A stretch of DNA of 64,000 nucleotides from Afipia sp. (GTDB lineage Bacteria; Pseudomonadota; Alphaproteobacteria; Rhizobiales; Xanthobacteraceae), in the NCBI GenBank assembly GCA_016201045.1, contig JACQDM010000001.1, positions 496,001 through 560,000 of the forward strand, read 5' to 3'. Below, piece by piece: positions 47,256-55,279 of the stretch. A model generated the notes under the pieces. The model did no database searches. It was not told the DNA's origin and worked only from the letters and a program-made list of their open reading frames with translations. Within the stretch, counting starts at the first letter, position 1, and every line of letters begins with the position of its first letter. The translations under genes and the position numbers were made by a program.

Positions 47256-49352
47256 TCAAAAATCAATAATCCAACGATCTGGCCAGCGATTGACCAAATT
47301 GTCGCCGTTCCAGTGAGGCTTCAATACGTCGGCGTTTTTCCTGCCGTTGGGATTTGATGGTTGGGTGAGCCAATCCCTTGCGACGTCGCCCGGTATATAA
47401 AAATCCCCCACCGGATAGTATCCGTCGAAAGCCAAGTTAATGTTCTCGGTTAGTCTAGCATTTTTGTCGGGATCAAAAGAACCCTCGCCATGTGCTCCAC
47501 CTAAATTTGACGGAATGAATTTAACATCCATTCCATTCAAGCGCCGCCACTGAACAGAATTGGCGAAGGCAACACAAACAATTACTACGCGTACCGACGC
47601 CCCCTCGACAATCCATTCCAAATTTGACCACGCATCAAAAATACAAATCTGTTCTGAGTTGAGTGGGTCTAACGCGCATTGGCGACTGGCCCCTACTTTA
47701 ATCGAGGTTGTACCAACAAAGCCGAAGCTCCGTGATAGGCCCGATTTAAGTGCGGCACCGGCTTTCACAAACCAATGGCAAACAAGATCTGCCTTAGCAG
47801 GCACGGTTTCTTGGTAGACTTCACGAATATTTTTCGCGTCATCACCCATCGCGCGAAGCATCACGTTTCCACCTAAAAAGGGCGGATTGCCAATAATGAA
47901 TTCCGCTGGAGGCCACTCAGACTCAACATACGATCCATCTTCTTTTTTTGCTATGAGCGCGTCGCGGCATTCAATTGTTTCAAGTTTCCGCAAAATCGGT
48001 TTAGGATTCGCATAGATACCATTGCGAATGCGCCATTGAATGTCGCCAATCCAGATTGTCGTGCGCGCTAACTCAGCGGCGAGCGGATTGATTTCGATGC
48101 CATGAACAACCTCAGGACCAATCACGGGAATACGTGGCGACAGACCCAACGCCTCACATTCAAGATTTACGCGAAGTTCGAAATCTTTGACGTTCTGCAA
48201 GGCAAGATACAGAAAATTCCCAGAACCGCAGGCTGGATCGAGAATTGTCAGGTTGCGAAGCCGTTCGAGAAATTTTGCGCGAGATTCTTCAGCCTTCGCA
48301 ATCGCATTATCATAAGCGCGACCCTTCTTGAGGTGCGCCTCTTTCACAAGCTTCTCGATTTCGATTCGAGCGATATCCCATTCCGCCCTTAGTGGACGTA
48401 AAATAACGGGTTCAACAATCATCATGATCTTCTCGGCATCGGTATAGTGCGCGCCGATTTGTGCGCGTTTGTCCGGGTCGAGAAAACGTTCAAACAACGT
48501 GCCAAGAATTGTCGGATCCACCAACCCCCAGTCGAGACTACCCGCAGCTATCAAAAGTCCGATGTCACCACTGTCGAGCGGCAGCGCGCGGCGGCCATCG
48601 AACAAGCCACCGTTGAAATGGGCAATATCGGTTAAGTCGAATTCGCCGCCGTGCTCCATCGCTTCAAATAATGAATTGAAGTAACCCTGCGCGCGATCTG
48701 GGTTTTGTGTAGCTCGCCTCAAAAGTTTTGGGAAAAATCCCTCGGGTAGTAATTTGACGCTCGACGCAAAAAAACAAAACACGAGCTGATTGACGAAGTG
48801 CGCGATGTCTTCTGGAGTGCCACGTCCTTGCAAACGAAGAGCAATCGTTGAAAATTTATCTGCGGCTTCTTTCGTGACACCCGCACGTGTTTCCTTCGGG
48901 CGCAGCGATTCCGGGTCGTGAAAAACTGCCCTGAGAATTTTGAACTTCTCTGGAATCGCTAGATCATCAAGTTCGATCTCGTAAACTTTGGGAACGGTGT
49001 TGGTCCACGCCGTCCGGATAACGAACCGCTCCGTGTCGCACGCCACTTGTAGCGGCGGATTTTCCAGCGCGGCAGCATACCTGACGAGCTGGGCCATCGC
49101 CTCGTCGAGGTTCCGTTTCTTCTTTTTGTATTCCCAAGCGAAGAAATTCTTTTTCCAGACATCAGCAAATCCTTCACCCCCGCCGGTTTTCGTCACGCCT
49201 TTCTCGAACGTGAACCATTCGCCAGTAGGATCAGCGGTGACGGGGTCTTCGTGGTCGAACAGCTTGCACAGATCGAGGAAGTGAGAATGCGCGGCTGCGC
49301 GCTCAGTCAGCGCAACGGGCTTCCACTTCTTTATGAACTCGGCAGGAGTCAT
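47256..49352 (-). CDS. MmeI-like fused restriction endonuclease/DNA methyltransferase, truncated by TGA
   Basis: The open part is 698 aa of an expected 971. The N-terminal nuclease motif is intact: Asp64-X9-Glu74-X-Lys76 (ADVWKKNFFAWEYKKK), the MmeI pattern. A helical linker with FERFLDPDKRAQIGAHYT follows, then the methyltransferase domain: motif I DPACGSGNF (372-380) and motif IV NPPF (489-492), indicating adenine N6 methylation. It ends WIIDF-stop. A glycine codon (GGA) is expected where TGA stands, a one-base change. It starts 3 bases after the corA stop. Composition is AT-richer than the flanks. As a type IIL enzyme it would cut and methylate a shared site, but loss of the recognition domain should remove both. 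Confidence 0.88.
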   Translation of the reverse strand: MTPAEFIKKWKPVALTERAAAHSHFLDLCKLFDHEDPVTADPTGEWFTFEKGVTKTGGGEGFADVWKKNFFAWEYKKKKRNLDEAMAQLVRYAAALENPPLQVACDTERFVIRTAWTNTVPKVYEIELDDLAIPEKFKILRAVFHDPESLRPKETRAGVTKEAADKFSTIALRLQGRGTPEDIAHFVNQLVFCFFASSVKLLPEGFFPKLLRRATQNPDRAQGYFNSLFEAMEHGGEFDLTDIAHFNGGLFDGRRALPLDSGDIGLLIAAGSLDWGLVDPTILGTLFERFLDPDKRAQIGAHYTDAEKIMMIVEPVILRPLRAEWDIARIEIEKLVKEAHLKKGRAYDNAIAKAEESRAKFLERLRNLTILDPACGSGNFLYLALQNVKDFELRVNLECEALGLSPRIPVIGPEVVHGIEINPLAAELARTTIWIGDIQWRIRNGIYANPKPILRKLETIECRDALIAKKEDGSYVESEWPPAEFIIGNPPFLGGNVMLRAMGDDAKNIREVYQETVPAKADLVCHWFVKAGAALKSGLSRSFGFVGTTSIKVGASRQCALDPLNSEQICIFDAWSNLEWIVEGASVRVVIVCVAFANSVQWRRLNGMDVKFIPSNLGGAHGEGSFDPDKNARLTENINLAFDGYYPVGDFYIPGDVARDWLTQPSNPNGRKNADVLKPHWNGDNLVNRWPDRWIIDF

Positions 49353-49355
49353 TGC

Positions 49356-50330
49356 CTACAACCACCGCTTCCACTTGAAAAACAGATACGGTCCGACGGC
49401 GGCAACGAGCATCGCGATCAGCGCAATGGGATAGCCCCACGGGTGTTCGAGTTCGGGCATCGACTTGAAGTTCATGCCGTAGATAGAGGCGATCAGCGTC
49501 GGCGGCATCAGGACGACCGCCATCACCGAAAACAGCTTGATGATGTTGTTCTGCTCGAGGTTGACGACGCCGAGCATCGCATCCAGCACGAAGGTGATCT
49601 TGTTCGACAGGTATGAGGCGTGATCGGTGAGCGAGGACACGTCGCGCTGCTGGGTCTTGAATTGCGCCTTCTGGTCCTTGGTCCAGCGCGTGGTGTCGGT
49701 CTCCACCAGCACGAAGGAAATCAGCCGCCCGATGGAGACGAGACATTCGCGCACCTTCGATGTCAGGTCGCCCTTCTTGCCGATGGTGAGCAGGATCTGC
49801 GAATAGGTCGCCGCATGTCCGCGCTCGGCCGACGGCTCGAAAATCTGCGACGACACCGCATCCACGTCCGCGCCCGCGCGTTCCAGAATATCGGCGCAGC
49901 GGTCGATCACGCCGTCGAGCAGTTCGAGCAAAACGCCGTCGCCGGTGATGCTCGGCGAACAGTTGCGCGCGAGTTTCGCCGCGATCAGCGCGAACGGCTT
50001 CGGCTCGTCGTATCGCACGGTGACAAGACGGTGATCGGTGAGGATGAAGGTGACGGGCGTGGTGCGCGGCGCGTGCGAGTCGGCAGCGCACATCAGGGTG
50101 GCCGTCATGTAGCGCGCGTTGTTCTCCACGTAGAGACGGCTGGAAATTTCGATTTCCTGCATGTCCTCGCGCGTCGGGATCGAAATCCCCACCAGTTTCT
50201 CGACCGCCTTGTCTTCGCCGAGCGACGGCGATTTCAGGTCGATCCACACCGCATTCGTCGGCAGCGCATCCGGCTCGATGGTTTCGAGCCGTTTCAGCGA
50301 CGAGGCGGTGGGAACAAACACTGACAGCAT
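49356..50330 (-). CDS. corA: CorA-family magnesium transporter
   Basis: The product is 324 aa from the ATG at 50330 (MLSVFVPTASSLKRLE). A large acidic N-terminal domain precedes two C-terminal transmembrane helices. The selectivity motif YGMNF sits between them (SIYGMNFKSMPELEHPWGY). It forms a pentameric inner membrane channel for Mg2+ and possibly Co2+ or Ni2+. A longer frame to 50390 lacks family similarity. The methyltransferase gene begins 3 bases after its stop. Confidence 0.93.
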   Translation of the reverse strand: MLSVFVPTASSLKRLETIEPDALPTNAVWIDLKSPSLGEDKAVEKLVGISIPTREDMQEIEISSRLYVENNARYMTATLMCAADSHAPRTTPVTFILTDHRLVTVRYDEPKPFALIAAKLARNCSPSITGDGVLLELLDGVIDRCADILERAGADVDAVSSQIFEPSAERGHAATYSQILLTIGKKGDLTSKVRECLVSIGRLISFVLVETDTTRWTKDQKAQFKTQQRDVSSLTDHASYLSNKITFVLDAMLGVVNLEQNNIIKLFSVMAVVLMPPTLIASIYGMNFKSMPELEHPWGYPIALIAMLVAAVGPYLFFKWKRWL

Positions 50331-50703
50331 GGGCCGCTCCGGGAACGCGCAGGTTGGACGGTCTGTCGTCCATATCCGCCCAAAGCGCAAATTGCGCCGA
50401 TTCCCGCAAGCCTTCCGGCAAGTCCCGTCACACGGCCCGAGAATTACCCTTCGTTAGGCATCCGGGCGTACCCTCGCATGCGGTTCCGGATGAGGTGTTG
50501 GAGCCGGTTTTGCCGCCGGATTCGGCAGGCTTTTTGCGGGTGCGGCAGCAAAGTCACAGGTCATGCGCTGCGTGGCAACATCACCGGCTAATGACTGGAA
50601 AGTTGGAACTATCTGGCGTTTATAGGGGCCAGCGCCAAGCAGAATCGTGTCTCCGGGGCCATGTGGCCTGTTGACGCGCGACAATCCGATCGAAAGCCAG
50701 ACC
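50331..50703. promoter_or_regulatory. Divergent region between corA and the first L,D-transpeptidase
   Basis: This 373-bp gap should carry promoters for both genes. The only distinctive element is the bipartite motif at 50550-50576 shared with the second L,D-transpeptidase. I see no ORF or RNA gene otherwise. Confidence 0.5.
50550..50576 (+). promoter_or_regulatory. Shared bipartite motif upstream of first L,D-transpeptidase
   Basis: AAAGTCACAG, 7 bases, GCTGCGTGGC. The same two 10-mers with the same 7-base gap occur at 51474-51500. In both cases the motif ends 127 bases before the start codon, while the rest of the leader differs. It is a candidate promoter or regulator site. Confidence 0.6.
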
Positions 50704-51384
50704 ATGACGTCCGCCGCTTCCAAATTCGCCCTTCTCGCCGCCGGCATGCTGCTGGCCGGCTGCATGCAGACCACTTACGAGCCGACCTCGGAAGCGACGC
50801 TGAAGCCGCGCGACAAGGAATATCTGGCCAAGGTTTCCTACGACAAGGTTCCGGTGGCCCAGCCGTTCCGCCGCGCCATCGTCGATTATCACCGCAAGGA
50901 ACTGCCGGGCTCCATCGTCGTCGATTCCGACAATCATTATCTTTATTACGTGCTCGAAGGCGGCAAGGCGATCCGCTACGGCATCACTGTCGGCGAGGAA
51001 GCGATGGCCTGGTCCGGCATCGCCAAGGTCGGCGCCATGACCGAGTGGCCGGATTGGCATCCGACCAAGAGCGAGATTTCGCGTCTCGGCGTGCCGACTT
51101 TCGTGAAAGGCGGCCCGGACAATCCGATGGGTTCGCGCGCGATCTATCTTTACTCCGGTGGCCGAGACACGCTGTTCCGGATTCACGGCACCAATCAGCC
51201 GGAATATATCGGCGCATCGATTTCATCCGGCTGCATCCGCATGACCAACGAGGACGTCATCGACCTCTACGGCAAGGTGAAGATGGGCACCGTCGTCGTG
51301 GTGCTCGATCCGAAGCAGGGCGATTCGCCGGTCAACTCCAAGATGGCGCTTCAGGGCGGCAGCGGCGGAACGAGTTCCTACTGA
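50704..51384 (+). CDS. L,D-transpeptidase lipoprotein (YkuD domain), copy 1
   Basis: The product is 226 aa from the ATG at 50704. A lipobox LLAGC near residue 19 indicates a lipoprotein. The YkuD domain spans about 60-205: PGSIVVDSDNHYLYYVLEGG, then HGTNQPEYIGASISSGCIRM with the catalytic His and Cys. It makes 3-3 peptidoglycan cross-links or anchors proteins to the wall. A close paralogue follows in tandem. Confidence 0.95.
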   Translation: MTSAASKFALLAAGMLLAGCMQTTYEPTSEATLKPRDKEYLAKVSYDKVPVAQPFRRAIVDYHRKELPGSIVVDSDNHYLYYVLEGGKAIRYGITVGEEAMAWSGIAKVGAMTEWPDWHPTKSEISRLGVPTFVKGGPDNPMGSRAIYLYSGGRDTLFRIHGTNQPEYIGASISSGCIRMTNEDVIDLYGKVKMGTVVVVLDPKQGDSPVNSKMALQGGSGGTSSY

Positions 51385-51406
51385 GCTTCTAAAACCAGAA
51401 TTTTCG

Positions 51407-51432
51407 AAAGCGCCGGTTTTCCGGCGCTTTTT
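51407..51432 (+). terminator. Terminator after first L,D-transpeptidase
   Basis: A perfect 10-bp stem (AAAGCGCCGG / CCGGCGCTTT), loop TTTT, then T-run. The same stem follows the second copy at 52335-52361. Confidence 0.9.
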
Positions 51433-51473
51433 CATTGCGTTGCCGGGTGCGTCAACTCGCCACATGAACCCTG

Positions 51474-51500
51474 AAAGTCACAGCCAGCATGCTGCGTGGC
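51474..51500 (+). promoter_or_regulatory. Shared bipartite motif upstream of second L,D-transpeptidase
   Basis: Second occurrence of AAAGTCACAG-N7-GCTGCGTGGC, again ending 127 bases before the start codon (51628). Equal spacing with diverged surroundings argues for function rather than simple recent duplication. Confidence 0.6.
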
Positions 51501-51627
51501 GGGAGAAGCGCCGAAACGCTGGAATCGCCAGCCGTTTCGGAGCAAATAACGGCTAACGATTTCGTCAAACATGATGCGGACAATTCGGGCGTGGGGGCGC
51601 TCGGATTCTCCCTATGGAAACTTTGGA

Positions 51628-52305
51628 ATGTCCTCGCTCAGTTCAAAAATTGCCGTTGTGATTGCAGGGCTTGCGCTCGCCGGCTGCATGCAGACCAGCA
51701 CCTCCTTCGAGAAGGCGCCGGAAGCCAGCCTCAAGCCGCGCGACAAGGACTATCTGGCCAAGGCGAGCTACGACAAAGTCGCGGTGGCGCCGCCGTTTCG
51801 CCGGGCTATCGTCAGCTATCACCGCAAGGAACTGCCGGGCTCCATCGTCGTCGATTCCGACAATCACTATCTCTATTACGTGATGGAAGACGGCAAGGCG
51901 ATCCGCTACGGCATCACCGTCGGCGAAGAAGCGCTGGCGTTCTCCGGCATCGCGCGCGTCGGCAACATGCAGGAATGGCCGAAATGGACGCCGACCGCCG
52001 ACATCCACAAGCGCATCGAAGGATTGCCGCAGTCCGTTCCGGGCGGCCCGGACAATCCGCTCGGTGCGCGTGCACTCTATCTCTATCAGGGCGGCCGCGA
52101 CACGATGTTCCGGATTCACGGCACCAACCAGCCGGAAATGATCGGCTCGTCGATTTCGTCGGGATGCATCCGCATGACCAATGAAGACGTGATCGACCTC
52201 TACAGCCGCGCCAAGATGAACACGGTTGTCGTCGTGCTCGATCCGAAGCAGGGCGACTCGCCTTACAACTCCAAGATGGCGTTGCAGGCCGGCGGCACGA
52301 TGTAA
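51628..52305 (+). CDS. L,D-transpeptidase lipoprotein (YkuD domain), copy 2
   Basis: The product is 225 aa from the ATG at 51628 (MSSLSSKIAVVIAGL). The lipobox LALAGC is near residue 19. The YkuD catalytic region HGTNQPEMIGSSISSGCIRM is the same as in copy 1 apart from a few residues. The two proteins are closely similar across the mature part, and the mid region (WTPTADIHKRIEGLPQS) differs most. An in-frame start at 51571 lacks a signal sequence at the right place. Confidence 0.95.
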   Translation: MSSLSSKIAVVIAGLALAGCMQTSTSFEKAPEASLKPRDKDYLAKASYDKVAVAPPFRRAIVSYHRKELPGSIVVDSDNHYLYYVMEDGKAIRYGITVGEEALAFSGIARVGNMQEWPKWTPTADIHKRIEGLPQSVPGGPDNPLGARALYLYQGGRDTMFRIHGTNQPEMIGSSISSGCIRMTNEDVIDLYSRAKMNTVVVVLDPKQGDSPYNSKMALQAGGTM

Positions 52306-52334
52306 CTGCCGTTTCTGCAAGCGGCCAAAATCGG

Positions 52335-52361
52335 AAAGCGCCGGTCTGTCCGGCGCTTTTT
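52335..52361 (+). terminator. Terminator after second L,D-transpeptidase
   Basis: A perfect 10-bp stem (AAAGCGCCGG / CCGGCGCTTT), loop TCTGT, then TTTTT. It is nearly the same as the terminator after copy 1. It abuts the stop codon of the convergent extensin-like gene, where the A-run may also help termination. Confidence 0.9.
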
Positions 52362-53398
52362 CATTTGCGAGGCTTCTTGAGCGCGGGCTTTTGCGGCGGC
52401 GAATCCGAAGCCTTGTTTTCTTCTTCAACCGTCTCGGGCGCAGGCGCGGATTCATCTGGCGTAGCTGACGGCCTTGCGGATTTTTCCGCGGCTTGCTTTT
52501 CCTCGTCGCTGATGCGTGGCGGCGCTTGCTCCGGACGCTCGGCGGGTATCAACGGGGCAATATCCGGCAGCGGATCCAAGACGTCCCACTGACAGATTTT
52601 GTAGTTATTGCGCCGCTCGGCGAGATCGAGATGGATGTGATCCTCGTGGTACCAGTCCGATGACGGCCCAAGCACCGTCATGAAACGCGAGCAGACACTA
52701 TGAAGAACGGTCTCCCGCGTTTCGCGCGGCACTTTGCGGTCGGTCAGGGAAATCGTGCTGCCGTTCGTGAGCTTGATGCCGCGAACGTCGAGCGCATTGG
52801 CGAGGCCATGTTCGGAGAGACGCGCGCCTTTGACGCGATTGCGGCCGCGGCATTCGTATGAATCGAAGTTGTCGAGTTCGCTGAGCTTGGTGCCGAGTCT
52901 CGTCGCCAACGGCTCCATATCGGAGCGCACCCAGTCGGCGATCGCAGTCGCCATTTCGCAACGGAGAACCGCTGCGGGCTTCACAGCAACCTTTTGATTG
53001 TCGGTTGTCACAACCGCTTCGAGGCGCACCAGATCGTCGCCGCCGCAACCGCCCGGTCCTTTGATCGCCGGAATCGACGGCGCGATGGCGACGGTTTCCG
53101 TCAGAGCCTGCCGGCACGCCGACGGCTCCGGTGGTTTGTCCTCGGTCTGCGCCTGCGTGTCGGGCTTTGCATCTTCGGTCTGCCGATCCGCAGGACCGGC
53201 TTGGTCGGCTGGTGGCGCAGCTTCGGCTTTCGGAGCCTGCGCAGGACGCGGACGCGGCAGCGGCACGTCCGTCTTCGCCGATGCAACAGCGGTCAATGCG
53301 ATCCAGCAGGCTGCCGCAAGCGCAGGCACAACCGGATTCCAACCGAAAGACACGCCACAAGACCATTTGCGGGCCACGCCGTCCGCGCTAAAGTTCAT
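52361..53398 (-). CDS. Extensin-like C-terminal domain protein, second copy
   Basis: The product is 345 aa with an N-terminal signal sequence or anchor (PALAAACWIALTAVASA). A Pro/Glu-rich linker (about 45-95) follows, then an Extensin_C domain (about 95-275): SACRQALTETVAIAPSIPAI, LSEHGLANALDVRGI and WYHEDHIHLDLAERR. The tail is Glu/Pro/Lys-rich. Unlike the copy at 27357-28550 it has no lipobox. Its position next to two L,D-transpeptidases fits a wall-remodelling role. Confidence 0.88.
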   Translation of the reverse strand: MNFSADGVARKWSCGVSFGWNPVVPALAAACWIALTAVASAKTDVPLPRPRPAQAPKAEAAPPADQAGPADRQTEDAKPDTQAQTEDKPPEPSACRQALTETVAIAPSIPAIKGPGGCGGDDLVRLEAVVTTDNQKVAVKPAAVLRCEMATAIADWVRSDMEPLATRLGTKLSELDNFDSYECRGRNRVKGARLSEHGLANALDVRGIKLTNGSTISLTDRKVPRETRETVLHSVCSRFMTVLGPSSDWYHEDHIHLDLAERRNNYKICQWDVLDPLPDIAPLIPAERPEQAPPRISDEEKQAAEKSARPSATPDESAPAPETVEEENKASDSPPQKPALKKPRK

Positions 53399-53468
53399 TC
53401 AAGTCCCTTTGGGGGCAAAATGGCATCTCACATGCCGGATAAAAATCACTGAGGAGAGGACTACGTTC

Positions 53469-55097
53469 ATGCTTGGATTGATGCAAAATTGGCCGTTGTT
53501 GTGTCATCGGATTATCGATCACGCAGCTGCGATCCACGGCAAACAGGAAGTTGTGACCCGATCGGTTGAGGGGCCGATCCACCGCACCAATTACGCCGAA
53601 ATCCGCGCCCGCGCGCTCAAGGTCGGCCAGCGCCTCGATAAGGACGGCATCAAGCTCGGCGACCGCGTCGCGACGATTGCCTGGAACACATGGCGTCATC
53701 TCGAAGCGTGGTACGGCATCATGGGCATCGGTGCCATCTGCCACACCGTCAATCCGCGCCTGTTCCCCGATCAGATCGTCTGGATCGTCAATCACGCGCA
53801 GGATCGCGTGATGATGACGGACCTCACCTTTATTCCGGTTCTGGAAAAAATCGCCGACAAGCTGCCGACCGTCGAGCGCTACATCGTCTTCACCGACAAG
53901 GCGCATATGCCGCAGACGACGCTGAAGAACGCGATCGCCTACGAAGACTGGATCGCGGAAGTCGACGGTAACTTCAAGTGGAAGGAGTTCGACGAGAATA
54001 CCGCCGCCGCGATGTGTTACACATCCGGCACCACGGGCGATCCGAAGGGCGTGCTCTATTCGCACCGCTCGAACGTGCTTCACGCGCTGATGGCCAACAA
54101 TTCCGACGCTCTCGGCGCAAAAGCGCGGGACACGATGTTGCCGGTCGTGCCGCTGTTCCACGCCAACTCATGGGGCATCGCGTTCTCGGCGCCGAGCATG
54201 GGTACAAAACTCGTCATGCCGGGCGCCAAGCTCGACGGCGCGTCGGTCTTTGAATTGCTTTCGACCGAGAAGGTGACGTTCACGGCGGGCGTGCCCACCG
54301 TATGGCTGATGCTGCTGCAATACATGGCGGCAGAGAAGAAGGCGCTGCCCGATCTGAAAGTTTTGATCTGCGGCGGCTCGGCGATGCCGCGTTCGATGAT
54401 CAAAGCGTTTGTCGATATGGGCGTGGACGTCCGCCATGCCTGGGGCATGACGGAAATGAGTCCGATCGGAACGCTCGGCGCACTGAAACCGCCGTTCTCC
54501 GATCTCACCGGCGACGCCAAGCTCGATATCCTGCAGACGCAGGGTTATCCGCCGTTTGGCGTGCAGATGCGCATCACCGACGATGCCGGCAAGGATCTGC
54601 CGTGGGACGGCAAGACCTTTGGCCGTCTCAAGGTCAGCGGGCCGGCGGTGTCGAAGGCGTACTATCGCGTCGATACCAAGATTCTCGACGAGCACGGCTT
54701 CTTCGATACCGGCGACGTCGCCACCATCGATCAGGATGCTTATATGCGCATCACCGATCGCTCCAAGGACGTCATCAAGTCGGGCGGAGAATGGATTTCG
54801 TCGATCGATTTGGAAAATCTCGCAGTCGGTCATCCGAAAGTTCTCGAAGCCGCTGTGATCGGCGTGCATCACCCGAAATGGGATGAGCGTCCGCTGCTGA
54901 TCGTGCAACTCAAGCCTGATCAAAAGGCGACCGTCGATGAAATTTTGAAGTTCATGGACGGCAAGATCGCGAAGTGGTGGATGCCGGACGACGTGCAGTT
55001 CGTCGACGCGATCCCGCACACGGCAACGGGCAAAATTCTCAAGACCGCGCTGCGCGATCAGTTCAAGGCGTACAAGTTCCCCAACGCGGCTGCCTAA
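53469..55097 (+). CDS. Acyl-CoA synthetase (AMP-forming), fatty acid type
   Basis: The product is 542 aa from the ATG at 53469 (MLGLMQNWPLLCHRIIDH). The AMP-binding motif MCYTSGTTGDPKGVLYSHRS is near residue 180, HAWGMTEMSP near 325, DTGDVATID near 415 and the catalytic lysine in TATGKILKTALR near 525. This N-terminus and length match medium/long-chain acyl-CoA synthetases (FadD/DmdB-like). The exact substrate is not determinable. It follows the extensin-like gene divergently. Confidence 0.92.
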   Translation: MLGLMQNWPLLCHRIIDHAAAIHGKQEVVTRSVEGPIHRTNYAEIRARALKVGQRLDKDGIKLGDRVATIAWNTWRHLEAWYGIMGIGAICHTVNPRLFPDQIVWIVNHAQDRVMMTDLTFIPVLEKIADKLPTVERYIVFTDKAHMPQTTLKNAIAYEDWIAEVDGNFKWKEFDENTAAAMCYTSGTTGDPKGVLYSHRSNVLHALMANNSDALGAKARDTMLPVVPLFHANSWGIAFSAPSMGTKLVMPGAKLDGASVFELLSTEKVTFTAGVPTVWLMLLQYMAAEKKALPDLKVLICGGSAMPRSMIKAFVDMGVDVRHAWGMTEMSPIGTLGALKPPFSDLTGDAKLDILQTQGYPPFGVQMRITDDAGKDLPWDGKTFGRLKVSGPAVSKAYYRVDTKILDEHGFFDTGDVATIDQDAYMRITDRSKDVIKSGGEWISSIDLENLAVGHPKVLEAAVIGVHHPKWDERPLLIVQLKPDQKATVDEILKFMDGKIAKWWMPDDVQFVDAIPHTATGKILKTALRDQFKAYKFPNAAA

Positions 55098-55122
55098 TAA
55101 AAATACACACACGGAACATCAT

Positions 55123-55153
55123 GCGCCCCTCGCTTGCGAGGGGCGCTTTGTTT
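55123..55153 (+). terminator. Terminator after the acyl-CoA synthetase
   Basis: A 10-bp perfect stem (GCGCCCCTCG / CGAGGGGCGC), CTTG loop, followed by TTTGTTTT. It lies 26 bases after the stop codon. Confidence 0.9.
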
Positions 55154-55279
55154 TGTGTGCGCGCCGCAACATTAATATTTGTCAATGTAACCGCTTGCCG
55201 ACGAAAGGCGGATTGGAACAGGCAATGCAACTTTCTAAGTTGCGGCTCTTCAAAAACTAAGAAGCGAGGAAACGTCCAA

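Noticed and set aside
50590-50640. EcfG-type promoter (GGAAC...CGTT) before the first L,D-transpeptidase
   Set aside because: GGAAC and CGTT are present but only 7 bases apart instead of the required 16-17.
54974-55279. Upstream extension of the substrate-binding protein
   Set aside because: It crosses the previous gene and its terminator, and the ATG at 55280 gives a perfect signal peptide.
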